DNA of 64,000 nt from Escallonia rubra (Eukaryota; Streptophyta; Magnoliopsida; Escalloniales; Escalloniaceae), in NCBI GenBank assembly GCA_033065855.1, contig JAVXUO010002660.1, forward strand, positions 62,001-126,000, written 5' to 3'. Of the stretch, positions 43,468-53,460 are shown one piece after another. How positions within the stretch are numbered: position 1 is the first letter of the stretch; each line of letters begins with the position of its first letter. A program made the translations under genes and the position numbers. Under the pieces are notes generated by a model. That model did no database searches. It saw nothing but the letters and a program-made list of their open reading frames with translations, and was not told the DNA's origin.

Positions 43468-44646
43468 TGTACGTCCCTAAACACACCTAGAGGGGGTCAA
43501 TAGGTGTTTTACAACTTTGGGTATGAATTTAAAAATTGAGATTACAACGTAAGGACAGATATAATAGTAACAAGTTTAACACAGAGATTTATACTGGTTC
43601 GGCCCCACCAGCCTACGTCCAGTCCTCGAGCACTCCACACAAGGGAGACTTACTCGAGCCTTTCACTAAACCAACTAGCTTCGGGTGCTAGCTCAAACCA
43701 CAGTACAATTTTCAAAACCCTTCCAAGGTTTCCAACAGATTACAAATCAAAAGAGATTTACAATTTGAATACAATAAACAGGCTCCTTCTTGAGCAGATA
43801 TTACAATGAAAGTTTAAGACTAAGCATTCTTAGGTGGGAAGATCTATATCCTTTCAAGAACCAAACCAAGAAGCTTATAAAGAACTTTCTCAAAGGTAAA
43901 CTCACTCAAAAGACAATAGATAAGAATAAGAGATTGAGATGAGAGAGTTTTTCAGGAGTACAAAGTTCGCGCGAGAGAAAAGGTAATAAATGCTCTAACG
44001 GACTCCCTATTTATACAAGAAAGAAATAGTGGACCGTTAGGAAGGAAAAAATCAGACAAGAAGGATTCGACTAAAACATTTGGCTTCGACTAAAACATTT
44101 GGCTTCGACTAAAAGTCTAAGCTTCGACTGAAAGTCTTAGCTTCGACTGAAAATCTTGCCTTCGACTGAGAGTCTGAGCTTCGACTGAAAGTCTTGCCTT
44201 CGACTGAAAGTCTTAGCTTCGACTGAAAGTCTTGCCTTCGACTGAAAGTCTTAGCTTCGACTGAAAGCCTTAGCTTCGACTGAAAGCCTTAGCTTCGACT
44301 GAAACATTTTGGCTTCGACTGAAAAAACTTGACTTTGACTAAAAATCTTGGCTTCGTTCTTTACTAGAATTTATGTCAGATCTTTTTAGGAAGGACTGAC
44401 AGAAAAGCTAATCAATAAAAAATATACTTCAAGATCTTGCATCTTCATTTGTAGTCCAAATACTCGAGTCCAACCAAGTCCAAAGTCTTTGTCATCCATC
44501 TCAAGGTCGTCCAAAGTCTTTGTCATCCATTTCAATGTCGTGTCTTTGTTTGATTAAGATAAATCCTGAAATATTTATCTTAATAGTATTGTCAAATTAA
44601 TGTTACGTAAGATAAGTCTGAAATCATCAAAATCAACAAGTCAACA
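43468..44646 (-). mobile_element. 5' LTR of the copia element
   Basis: Same ends as the 3' LTR, 1179 bp. TATA box on the minus strand at 44015-44007. It differs from the 3' LTR by scattered substitutions and by fewer 19-bp repeats. The element is therefore older than element C, whose LTRs match more closely. Confidence 0.93.
44066..44356 (-). repeat. 19-bp tandem array in copia 5' LTR (15 units)
   Basis: Same TTCGACTGAAAGTCTTAGC unit as at 28341-28761. I count 15 units here. The outermost units match those of the other LTR, so the loss or gain was in the array interior. Confidence 0.92.
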
Positions 44647-44843
44647 GTTATATTTTACCTCTTTTCTTTTGATGCCGGTGTGTCATGTTTTCAGCCTAGT
44701 TAGGTCTACTTTTTAGTTGTTGCTTAGCAAGACTTGTGTTTCCTTTGTTGTATTCCCGGTGTATGCCCTTTGCATATGTTGAACTATTGTTTCATCGATT
44801 GATATATATTTTTATTTACCAAAAAAAAAGGTAAAAACTTATG

Positions 44844-45600
44844 ACGATTGGTCCACATATAAAATATATAAAAAATAAAACGGCTTGGGCACCTTGTCAA
44901 CTTTGACAAGAAAGTGGATGAGGATGGATGAATGGTCAGAGATAGCTCTACAACGAAAAACCACTTCAGATTTTCAAAATTTAGAGATCCAAGTTTTAAT
45001 GATAAGGATACGATCAAGTTTTCTTCAAATATCACCATCATGTGACAGTTAATCCACATGTAAAAACAACCCGAGTACTTCAAATCTGAAAGTTCCGAAT
45101 TAATTAAGCATTCATGGAACTCTTGATAGTAGCGAGGCCACCTATTGCTGCCCCCTAACTTCTCACTCAGACTTGAAATCGCCAAGTATGAACCAAGGAT
45201 CATTCCTCAAAAGGCGAGACCTATACTTAAGCTCCTGCCAGAGCATGAACCTCTCACTAGATTCACTTGACCCATATAAAAAGGAAACGACCTATCTATA
45301 AAGTTCACTTGACAATGAATTATTTGCTCTGACATCCCAAGACAAGTAACCTTAACTACTTTGGAATTCGACAAAACCTAAATTCTACCATTCACGGAGA
45401 ATTGGTAGTTATTTATAACGGACCAACCAAGAAATGTACGGTTACATATAATCGAGGCATTAAGAGCTGCTATTCTAGTCTCAATGATCCCAAAAAGCAG
45501 AACATCTAGGAATGCAATAATCTGTTGGGCCTCCATTTGCTTATCACTTGTGTTGAATTCTCGAGAATTCCAGCAAAAGATGTTATGCATGGGACCAAAA
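44844..45600 (-). pseudogene. LINE-1 ORF2 N-terminal endonuclease
   Basis: It begins MHNIFCWNSREFN (45590), the usual N-terminus of the plant L1 apurinic-type endonuclease, then QQIIAFLDVLLFGIIETRI with the catalytic Glu. Further on are VVKVTCLGMSEQIIH, WFILGDF-like text, SEKLGGSNRWPRYYQEFHECL and LSDLKYSGCFYMW (45203-44784). The closing Ser-Asp-His motif is decayed (VVELSLTIHPSS). This domain nicks target DNA. Several frameshifts; LINE-2 inserted right after MWTNRHKF. Confidence 0.87.
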
Positions 45601-45643
45601 TTATAAATAGAAGTCAGGTGAAATTTCCTCGACGGGGAGACTA

Positions 45644-45737
45644 CTTCTTCTTCTTCTTATTATTATTATTATTATTACTACTACAACTACTATTATTTCT
45701 ACTATTATTATTATTACTACTATTAGTATTAACACTA
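45644..45737. repeat. Trinucleotide microsatellite (TTC/TTA/CTA)
   Basis: CTTCTTCTTCTTCTTATTATT and related ATT/ACT triplets, between ORF1 and ORF2 of LINE-1. The leucine-rich open frame over it (45525-45767, plus strand) is an artefact. Confidence 0.92.
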
Positions 45738-46089
45738 GAATCTATGTTAATTCTATCATCAAAATGAGAAGATATTATTTCTTAGAGTAAATGTGCAGGG
45801 AATGAAATCCAAATCATAGGCCGGATCTGTGCCAGACTCAGAGTACACGCAAGCTACAATGTGAATGCAAATCAGTGTCCAAAGCAGGATCAAAATGACA
45901 AGGTAGACTGTTGAATACTGACCACCTGCTGAGTACAAGTAGGTTGGGCATTAATCTGCATCTAGAAATCAAGCTCTTGTTGGTCCCTAGTCTCTTACTA
46001 ACTACGGCTCTGCTGAATGCATTCCAGAGATGAAGAAGAACCTCTACTAACTTTGTCCTTACCTTTGCTTTTCACGGTTGTCCACTCTA

Positions 46090-46705
46090 TATCTTTCTCC
46101 AGAGCGGTAACAGGGACAATAAAGGTCTTGTCAGACCAGCTCAAAACAGAAACTGACGGAGGATGGGGTTATCTATCTCAGTCGAGCACAAGACAGGGTA
46201 GTATGTCCAAGGCACTTGCACTCCGTGCATTTTGGAAGGCACCACTGATAATCTGCCTGAACAATCATAGGATCAGAAAGGGGGAATCCATTTCCTGCAA
46301 GGTACTCAAGTCCGGCACAATAACAAACTCATCAACAAGCTCCCTGGTTACAAAAACCTCGACACACACTCAAGCAAAACTTATCCTCTCATAGCCCTTC
46401 GTAAGCGAGTCTACATACAGTGGCTTCCTAATGCCACTTGCTACATAACTCAACCCACTAGATGTCGAATACTAAACTGGAATGTTGTAGAGTCTAACCC
46501 ATAACTGTAGATCATCAAGGGATTCCTTGTACAAATTCAAAACAAGTCTCCAACGTTGCAAGACAACTAATTTATTTTCAAAATGCCATGGACCCGAATC
46601 CTAAATCTTGTCTACTTTATCCACAAAAGATAATTTGAAAAAGTAAAAGTCCTTGTCATTAACTAGAAGCGGAAGGGGGATAAGGAGATTCCCAGCCTGT
46701 GCAAA
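46090..46705 (-). pseudogene. LINE-1 ORF1 (DUF4283-like, zinc knuckle remnant)
   Basis: Minus-strand translation across frames gives LLVNDKDFYFFKLSFVDKVDKI, DSGPWHFENKLVVLQRWR, LDDLQLWVRLYNIPV, SGLSYVASGIRKPLYVDSL and FVIVPDLS, matching the DUF4283 RNA-binding-type domain of plant L1 ORF1, followed by a Cys-rich CTECKCLGHTTLSC knuckle (about 46230-46190). In intact elements this protein coats the LINE RNA. Stops and shifts are frequent. Confidence 0.8.
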
Positions 46706-47270
46706 CCCTAATTAGAACAACCCTAAAAAAATAGGGCAACCTGCGCAAATCCTAATTAGGGCAGGCCCAAGCAGGGGAAGGGCGAGAGGATGAGGTGAGG
46801 GAAGGGGGAAGGGGGATAAAGAGAGGGAGAGGATGAGGGGGAGGAGGGGAGGGAGAGGGTTGGACAGTGAACTGATGACCGACCAAAAGCCATGACCACG
46901 CAACCATCAAAACGGCAGAAAAAAAACCCCAACATCCATCGTAACATGCTTGCTGGCAACGCCACAACAAGACCACAGCGACAACCAGAGCAGCGAACCC
47001 GACAACTTGGACCAGCAAACACAAGCGTGTGCACAAGCGCGTCTACACCTCACTCAATATACGCGCGCTAGACCACACCTCAAACCCACCTCACTTTGGT
47101 CGGGAAGAGGAACACCGGCAACAACAGGAAAAGAGAATAAGGGGAATATAGGGCCAGTAGTGATCGATCTCAGACGACAGTGGGCAGAGATAGTTACTGT
47201 TCACACACATTTACTATTTAGTCGGTGGAAACTCTCATCTCTCTCACTCTCTCATAACCATTGATGGTTG
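46706..47270 (-). other. LINE-1 5' region
   Basis: Low-complexity pyrimidine-rich DNA on the minus strand (46780-46860) and a mixed GC-richer stretch. Open frames at 46712-47264 have biased composition and no recognisable domain. Taken as the 5' UTR/promoter region of LINE-1. The exact 5' end is unclear, as element H LTR text begins somewhere around 47280. Confidence 0.5.
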
Positions 47271-47279
47271 GATTGTCTC

Positions 47280-47615
47280 TCATTTCCCGCGATCACATTT
47301 CCATTACAAAAACAAATGATAGAAAATAGTCTTTTCATTCCTTAGTCTAGGTCTAATACCGAAATGTTGATTGCCTTCTGAGGGCCAAACTTGAATTACA
47401 ATGGTTTTAATTCCGGTTAGTCCAACCGGATACGTAGGCCATTCGACCCCGGATGTCGAGTTCAAGCCAATAATCTAAATATAAACTTAGATTAGTTTTA
47501 TCACATATTTACATCTTGGTTTTTTCTTATTCTTCCTTTACGTTAATTAAATAAGATGGCAACTCCCTAAAATCTTCGCTCCGGAGGCAGATTTTTTCCA
47601 ACTCGGTTCGCTACA
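47280..47615 (+). mobile_element. 5' LTR remnant of element H
   Basis: It contains AACCGGATACGTAGGC, wording common in Ogre-type LTRs, and ends GCTACA directly before the PBS-like site. The left end is not defined. Confidence 0.55.
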
Positions 47616-47616
47616 G

Positions 47617-47634
47617 TGGCGACTCCACTAGGGA
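47617..47634 (+). promoter_or_regulatory. PBS-like site of element H
   Basis: TGGCGACTCCACTAGGGA starts two bases after an LTR-like CA end. It does not match initiator Met-tRNA; Tat/Ogre elements normally use other tRNAs. The tRNA is not identified here. Confidence 0.6.
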
Positions 47635-47946
47635 CCAAAACAAATAAGAGAATTAGACTTGAAAGATTTTCTATTGCTCTTTGGCGTTTTTGTATTTCCT
47701 TTGTATTTTATAACATGTAAAATGTGTTATAAATGTGGTATTGTGCTTTCATTTCATGCCTTAGACATGCGCACGTCTGCTCCTAACCCACCCACTCAAG
47801 GGGAACGATTGAAACTCTGGAACCTCCTGGTTACGAGGCAACCTTTCGACTATACTCTCCGCTTCAAGGCCTCGTACTAAAGGGACCTCCTAGTTTCTTA
47901 GTATATCAAACATCTTGTAGACATACTGGTGATCGCCCACTATTAA
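47635..47946 (+). other. Element H leader, first part
   Basis: About 310 bp without a convincing gene. A short frame (47659-47880) contains MRTSAPNPPTQGERLKLWN, possibly the start of a leader ORF as some Ogre elements have, but it is too short to judge. It ends at TSD ATTAA. Confidence 0.45.
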
Positions 47947-50703
47947 TGTAATACCCTTGTTGTTGTATACTATTAAAACATAGAAAAAAAATTATTTAAT
48001 AATAATAAAATATTAAAAACAATAAAAATAATAAATAAATAATTGCTCTGGTTTCGTGGCTGCCAAAGACAGCCACAAACAAAAGGGAATGACACCTCTC
48101 ATTTCCAAGAGGTGGAGTGTGTGCATGTAGAGATAAGGGGAGAGTGAGGTGGCATGAGGGAAATGCTTACCCTGGACAGCAGTTTGAGGAAGAATCACGG
48201 GAAATTAAGAAGGAATCACGGGATACCTTTAACATAGAAGTCGTAGATAAAAGAGAGAGGAAGAAATCACAGGAAATAGAAATCAATTTGGAGACTAATT
48301 CAAGAAGTTATGGACAGCCAAAGTCATGCAAAAACCAGCCTGCAGTGTGCGAAGTTGCGCGAGGTAGCTGATTAAGGGGGAATTTGAGGAAACTCCAGAA
48401 CTAATTCCGTGAAACGCCAAACAGAGAAGTTATATAAGGGAAATAAAGGAAGAGATTTCAATAAATATAAGGTATTTTCATCAAGAAACGAGGAAGTTAC
48501 GGGTCTTCAAAGTGAGGTAAAAATTAGCTTTGTGTGTGTGTGTTCTTGGTGTTTTGATGTGTTTTTGATGGAAATTAGGGCTGAATTGATTATATTATGA
48601 TATGATTCCATGTTAAATGAAGTTATGGAGTTAGATAGGTGGAAACAAAGTGAGGTCAAAGTGGTTTAAAGGGAATTTGAAGTGGTATTAAATAGGTAAT
48701 GCGATATGTTAGCATAAAATGCATGCATGAGTGAAGAAAGGGAAATATTTCTGGGCATGCAAACCTGAAGAATGCAACTTGGAGTGTGGAAAGAGATGAA
48801 AAAGTGTAAAATTGATCCGAAAGTGATGAATAGTGACTGTAAATGTCGCTAAAAGTCTTAGTCTCTAATTGATTTCAAACTTCATTTTTGAAACATGGTT
48901 TGAAGCTAGAATTTGGCCAAACACGAAAGGGAAACTCCTATTACTGTAAAAGTTAGGGATTTTTCTGAGTTTCCTAACAATGTTAAGTGTATTTATCCTT
49001 CAAATAGGGTTTCGAATTTTTAAAAATATCAAGTGAATGTATTTTAATCTAAAATTTTTACTGAAACTTCATTTAGCTTTGGCACTTCAGTGTTTAAAAT
49101 TTCATGATATTTGGAGGCTAATTAGTATTTTTAACAGAATTAGTTTCCTAACGCTCGGTTTAGTTATCCGGGTGGGGTTTCCGAGCGAACATTTCACCAA
49201 ATGATGTTTGAGTACAAAAATCGGTTTACATTGTTTTAAAAAAATTATTTGAGCCAATTGGGAGTGTTTATTGTTGTAGAGGTCGGCATGGAGTGTTTAG
49301 GTAATTTTACCTTTGGCCAGGGGTGTTTTGGTAATTTTCCACACCCAATGATGAATCTTGTGAAAACTCATGGTTAAGCAGTAAGAAGTATAAGGAATGA
49401 GGAATGGAGTTCAGATAGGTACAAGAAGGACGATAGTGCGGTTGATTCACCTTATGGGCTAGGGCAAATCCGGTTATCGGAATAGCCGTAATTAATTGGA
49501 AATAAATAAGCGGTAAGGGAGGGGGGCGGTAAGGTAGGTGTGTGTTTATATTTTAGGGTTGTCTAACAAGAAAGATTTTATTTGATAGGTGATTCCGTTG
49601 CTGAGAAAATCTAGAAGCGAGGAGTTCATCGGTTATAAAGCCAAACATGTAAAGATAGTGCGGTTCAGTTATGGTATCCGTTGTTTTGCTTGACATACCA
49701 TGTTGATGATGCTTGTGTTGAACTCCTATATTTATGTTGGAATATCGGTTGATCTTATGAACCAGTACTTCTTGTTGACTTGTGTTGTTGAGGACTTAAG
49801 GTAGAATGAATTCCCTTAGTCTGCCCAATAATGAGTTTGAAAGCGTAGTCGAGGACTCATGATCGAAACACTCTCTAAGTCCGCTCCTTGATGAAAATTG
49901 TTCCCTAATCTAGACAAGACTAAGATGAACACCCCGTATGAAGGGGCATCATTAAGTGGAGGGCCAGTGAAGTGAAGTAACTGGCGGTTAGTGAAAAAGA
50001 GAATAACTGACAAAAAGAGGATGAAGTGCGCTAGAGTTTGTCGTGTCGTGTCGAGTCAAGCATGCATTGCAATTGATTTTATTTGATGTTGCTGAATTTA
50101 TTATCTCGTTATTCTCATGATGATTATGCTTTAGTGTTTCTTTTGCATTGCACTTGCATAGTCCACGAGTCTGTCCAAGTGGAAATGATGATGTTCTGTT
50201 GGGCTTGAGCCGATCAGTCTGAACAAAGGTGATGCAGCAAGATGGTTGTAATGTTCATTCTTGGCATCCTTAAATCCTTTTCATTCGTTGAAAATTCATG
50301 ATTGATTCTCTAATAATTTCGAAAGGGTTGTAGGTTGCACTCCACGCATTATCCTTACTGGGCGATTTGCGCTCATTCCTTATCTGATGTGTTTTTTCAA
50401 GTACTAGGTTTGAACAAGGTGAGACCTTGGGGAAAGGTAAAGAAAAATTATGTTGAGGTCCTGTGAGGAAGTATATATCGCCTCACTGATGTAAATTTTT
50501 GGTGTACATATTAAGTTGTGTTATGTTATGCAGTTTTCGCTGCGTTACGATGTGTATTATCAAGGAAATTTTTTGTAAGGACGCGTTGTAACGTTCCTTC
50601 ATGATCTTAAGGTTGTAGTTGTTATGTGTTATATTTACGGTTGTAACGATGACAGTATTGATATCTCAGCTCTGGTGACGTCACTTGGGCTGGAGGTGTC
50701 ACA
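47947..50703 (+). mobile_element. Solo LTR F, related to LTR A, inside element H
   Basis: TGTAATACCCTT to GGAGGTGTCACA, 2757 bp, perfect TSD ATTAA (47942-47946, 50704-50708). It shares with LTR A the AATAGTGACTGTAAATGTCGCT block (about 48830-48850), GGTGTTTTGGTAATTT (about 49320), GGGCGATTTGCGCTC (about 50360) and the terminal TGACGTCA (50676-50683). No internal domain is present. Confidence 0.92.
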
Positions 50704-50708
50704 ATTAA

Positions 50709-50915
50709 CTACCTAAGTTACAGAAGGGAGGTATATGGTACAATCCGAGCTGAAAAAGGGACCTTACTCTGACGTTGAGAGAAAAACCACAGTCATGAAC
50801 CATTCAGTGTTCTACCATTTTTTTGGGAGAATACATGTATTGGCCTATAGCATATTGGCAGGGAAACAAGTCAATACTCTACAAGCTAATTGGTAATAAG
50901 ACAAAAGGGGGAGGC
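50709..50915 (+). other. Element H leader, second part
   Basis: Non-coding stretch between LTR F and the hairpin array. Nothing recognisable. Confidence 0.5.
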
Positions 50916-51530
50916 TCTGACTAATCGGCTAGTATTCCGTGCTTCTAACTGGACAATTTGTCAGTAAGTTCATTACTTGAAAATTTCGAAACAGACTGCC
51001 TTATACCCAAACCCTAACCTACCGGCTGGCTCACTCATCAAGTAATCGGAAAGTTAGTCAGATTCCTCCTAGCCCAAAAACAATATCTGAAAAAAAAACC
51101 CTAACTCTACTGACTAATCGTTCGGTATATCCATCCAAATGACCGGATGGTTAGTCAATAATTACTGAAAAATTCCAGAAACAACCCTAACCTTACTAAT
51201 TAACTGGTCGATTTATCCATCCGGATGATTGGATGGTTAGTTAGAACCTCTCATTTCCTAAGAATTTCAAAAACAAAACCTTTACCTATTGACCAACTGG
51301 CAGGTTCATCCACTATGACTGGATGCTTAGTCAAAATCTCACTTGCCCCAAAAAGTTTTTCGAAAGAAAACCTTAACCCTACTGACCAACCGGCCGGTTC
51401 ATCCACCTGGATGACTAGACCGTTAGTCAAAACCTCTCATTTTGTAAACTGTCACCCGAAACAAAATCCTAATCCTATTGATCAACTTACTGGTTCATCC
51501 ACCAAAAGGACCGGACGGTTAGTCAATCTC
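50916..51530 (+). repeat. Tandem array of hairpin-forming units in the element H leader
   Basis: About seven degenerate units end in TTAGTCA or near variants at about 50966, 51060, 51157, 51243, 51333, 51429 and 51525, spaced 86-97 bp. Each has a left arm like CTGACCAACCGGCCGGTTC, an inner ATCCA...TGGAT palindrome and a right arm like ACCGGATGGTTAGTCA. The arms are inverted repeats, so each unit can fold into a long imperfect stem. A spacer of the CTCATTTCCTAAGAATTTC and AAACCCTAACCCTA type joins units. Confidence 0.75.
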
Positions 51531-53387
51531 CCTTACTTTTGAAAATCCAGAAAAATAATAATCATTTTTTACCGAAAATATAACAACCCAATATTCCGGA
51601 GCTCCGATGCCCTGAACCCCGGAGCGTTTAACATCAGACGCTATTCTGACACAAATTTCAGAGCTTCTAAATAGACATTAACTCAAATTCTCCAAAACAT
51701 AAATTCTAGAAATAGAAAATAAAAACTAGTAAAACTTAAGTTCTTTGCAAAACAACTATAGTGGCGACCTACGCAGGGGTCTTACTACGTAAAATAATGA
51801 CAAGTACTCCAAAATCCCACTCAGGCTCTAACTCATTCCCAAGCAATCTGTTGGTTTTCATTATCTATAAAAGGGAACAAAGAAAGGGTTAGCTTTTAAA
51901 AGCTTAGTAAGGTCCCTCAAGAACCAAACGACAGAATTAAGAAACGATTCAAGATTCGAATAATTTTTCAAAGGAATTGAAACAATCGTAAATAGTTTGA
52001 TAACAATATGGGGAAGAGTTTCAACTCAATTCCCTTCAATCAGACATCAAAACGATCATTTTCAGACACAATATAAACAAGTTTGGATGATGTTGACCAT
52101 GAGCACAGGAAAAGTCACATAGGCAGTGCACAATACAGACTACATATGCATATCTGTAATAATTAGTCCATCAAGGTACTAGCATGCGTCCCATACGGTA
52201 AACACACCAATTCCCCCAAATACACATCAAATCCATCCATTACAACAAAAAAAAAGGGAATCTCATGTCAATATACAGAAGAATGGCATATGCATTTCAA
52301 CATTCAAATAAATGCTCGATTATGCAATAACAGATGAGCATCAACAAGAGTTTCAAATATCGCTTAGGGTTCAAAGTAGGGTTTCAATGGCAAATCGAAC
52401 AAATCAATTTATCACTCAGAGTTCAAGAATAGCCATGAACAAATCGAAAGAACAAATACGAACAAAAATGGATGAGTTTGAGGTTCGGATAGAAATCCTC
52501 ACCTCAGGGTTCATATAGAAATCCTTACCTGGATTTGAAGCTAAGCTATCCTAATCTGAAAATGTTATGTGTTAACCTAAACGGAAAAAATTAATTATCA
52601 GTACATAATCTATGCTACAATACTCTAAACCCAATACCATCTCACTCATATTCTCAGATTGACCCATTCACCGGTATGTAAAATTATCAAAATACTCCTT
52701 GGGCTAGACTTACCAAAAATACCCTTCTCGTAAGTAAAATAATCAAAATATTACTTTCATGTGCAAATTTACCAAAACATCCCTCTTGTAGGTAAAATTA
52801 CCAAAACACCCCCCTCGGGTGGAAAATTTACCGAAACATTCCTGGTGGCCCTCGCACCAGGAAAATCTTAAAAATACTTTAAAACACCATTTTAAGCAAC
52901 ATAAAGTAAATTTTTGGACTCAAAAGTGTTTGGGGACATTTTTTGCTCGAAAACTCCTAACCGATATCCGGATCTTGCGCTCAGAGGCCGATTCCTTTAA
53001 AAATAGCTATCGGCATCAAAAGGCCGCGAAATTTATATACTAAAACATCTCAATAATATAAAGCCCTGCTAAAAGTTTCAGAAAAAAGTAAGCTTATTCG
53101 GTATTTTTAATAAATGAAGAACCCCTTTCACTGATACAATTATTTACCGTCCTTTGCAGACATAGAAAAATTCCAAAAATTTGACAGTATACGTCTCTTA
53201 AAAATAATAGGGGTTATTGTTTTGCACTTGGCCAAAATCTAAGCAGAAAGTATTTTAAATATAATGTTTAGAATTGCTAAAAACCTAACCACCTATAACG
53301 ACAATTACGGTTACTATTCCTAGATTAAAACACACACTATCACACCGTACACACACTTTATCTCTCCTTCTTCTTCTTCACCTCGTT

Positions 53388-53460
53388 GTTTAAACCCCCC
53401 CCCCCCCTCCATCCCTCCCTCACCCCCCCTAACCCCCCCCCCCCGACCCCCCCACCCCCA
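53388..53460. repeat. C-rich tract in LTR G
   Basis: Long runs of C broken by T, A and G; the minus strand is G-rich and could form quadruplexes. Run lengths may contain sequencing errors. Confidence 0.8.

Larger units (their letters stand above)
27741..44646 (-). mobile_element. Sirevirus-type Ty1/copia element with envelope-like ORF
   Basis: Its LTRs (27741-29054 and 43468-44646) are flanked by TSD GTTAT (27736-27740 and 44647-44651). On the minus strand the order is 5' LTR, PBS for initiator Met-tRNA, long gag, protease, integrase, RT, RNase H, a spacer with a TCGACT array, an envelope-like ORF, multiple PPTs, 3' LTR. Copia order, large size, a gag with coiled coil and second zinc knuckle, several PPTs and an extra ORF after pol are hallmarks of Sireviruses (SIRE/Maximus). 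Element C splits the extra ORF. Without it the element would be about 10 kb. Confidence 0.93.
26570..44829 (+). mobile_element. LINE-2: 5'-truncated L1-like LINE inserted in LINE-1, opposite orientation
   Basis: It is flanked by the direct repeat AAAGGTAAAAACTTATG (26553-26569 and 44827-44843) and ends in an A9 tail (44821-44829) after TTTTTATTTACC, as expected for target-primed insertion. LINE-1 coding sequence resumes across it (MWTNRHKFLP on one side, DAKVWGTTLAG on the other). The LINE-2 body is short: C-terminal ORF2 and 3' UTR (26570-27735), then the copia insertion, then the rest of the 3' UTR (44652-44820). Severe 5' truncation is typical of LINEs. Confidence 0.92.
3190..47270 (-). 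mobile_element. LINE-1: old L1-like non-LTR retrotransposon, interrupted by elements A and LINE-2
   Basis: Pieces read on the minus strand fit one plant L1 in order: 5' region (47270-46706), ORF1 with a DUF4283-like domain (46705-46090), endonuclease (45600-44844), RT (26569-25703, then 4452-3270). Two nested insertions separate them. Gypsy element A left AGTGA on both sides (4453-4457 and 25698-25702). LINE-2 left AAAGGTAAAAACTTATG on both sides (26553-26569 and 44827-44843). Skipping each insertion resumes the same kind of protein similarity. Many stops and frameshifts show that it is dead. The 3' end with its UTR and poly(A) is missing at about 3190. Confidence 0.85.

Noticed and set aside
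45525..45767. Leu-rich frame that could suggest a signal peptide
   Set aside because: Translation of a TTC/TTA microsatellite.
46712..47264. Several frames of 60-104 codons near the LINE-1 5' end
   Set aside because: Low-complexity DNA with overlapping frames on both strands and no homology seen; treated as 5' UTR.
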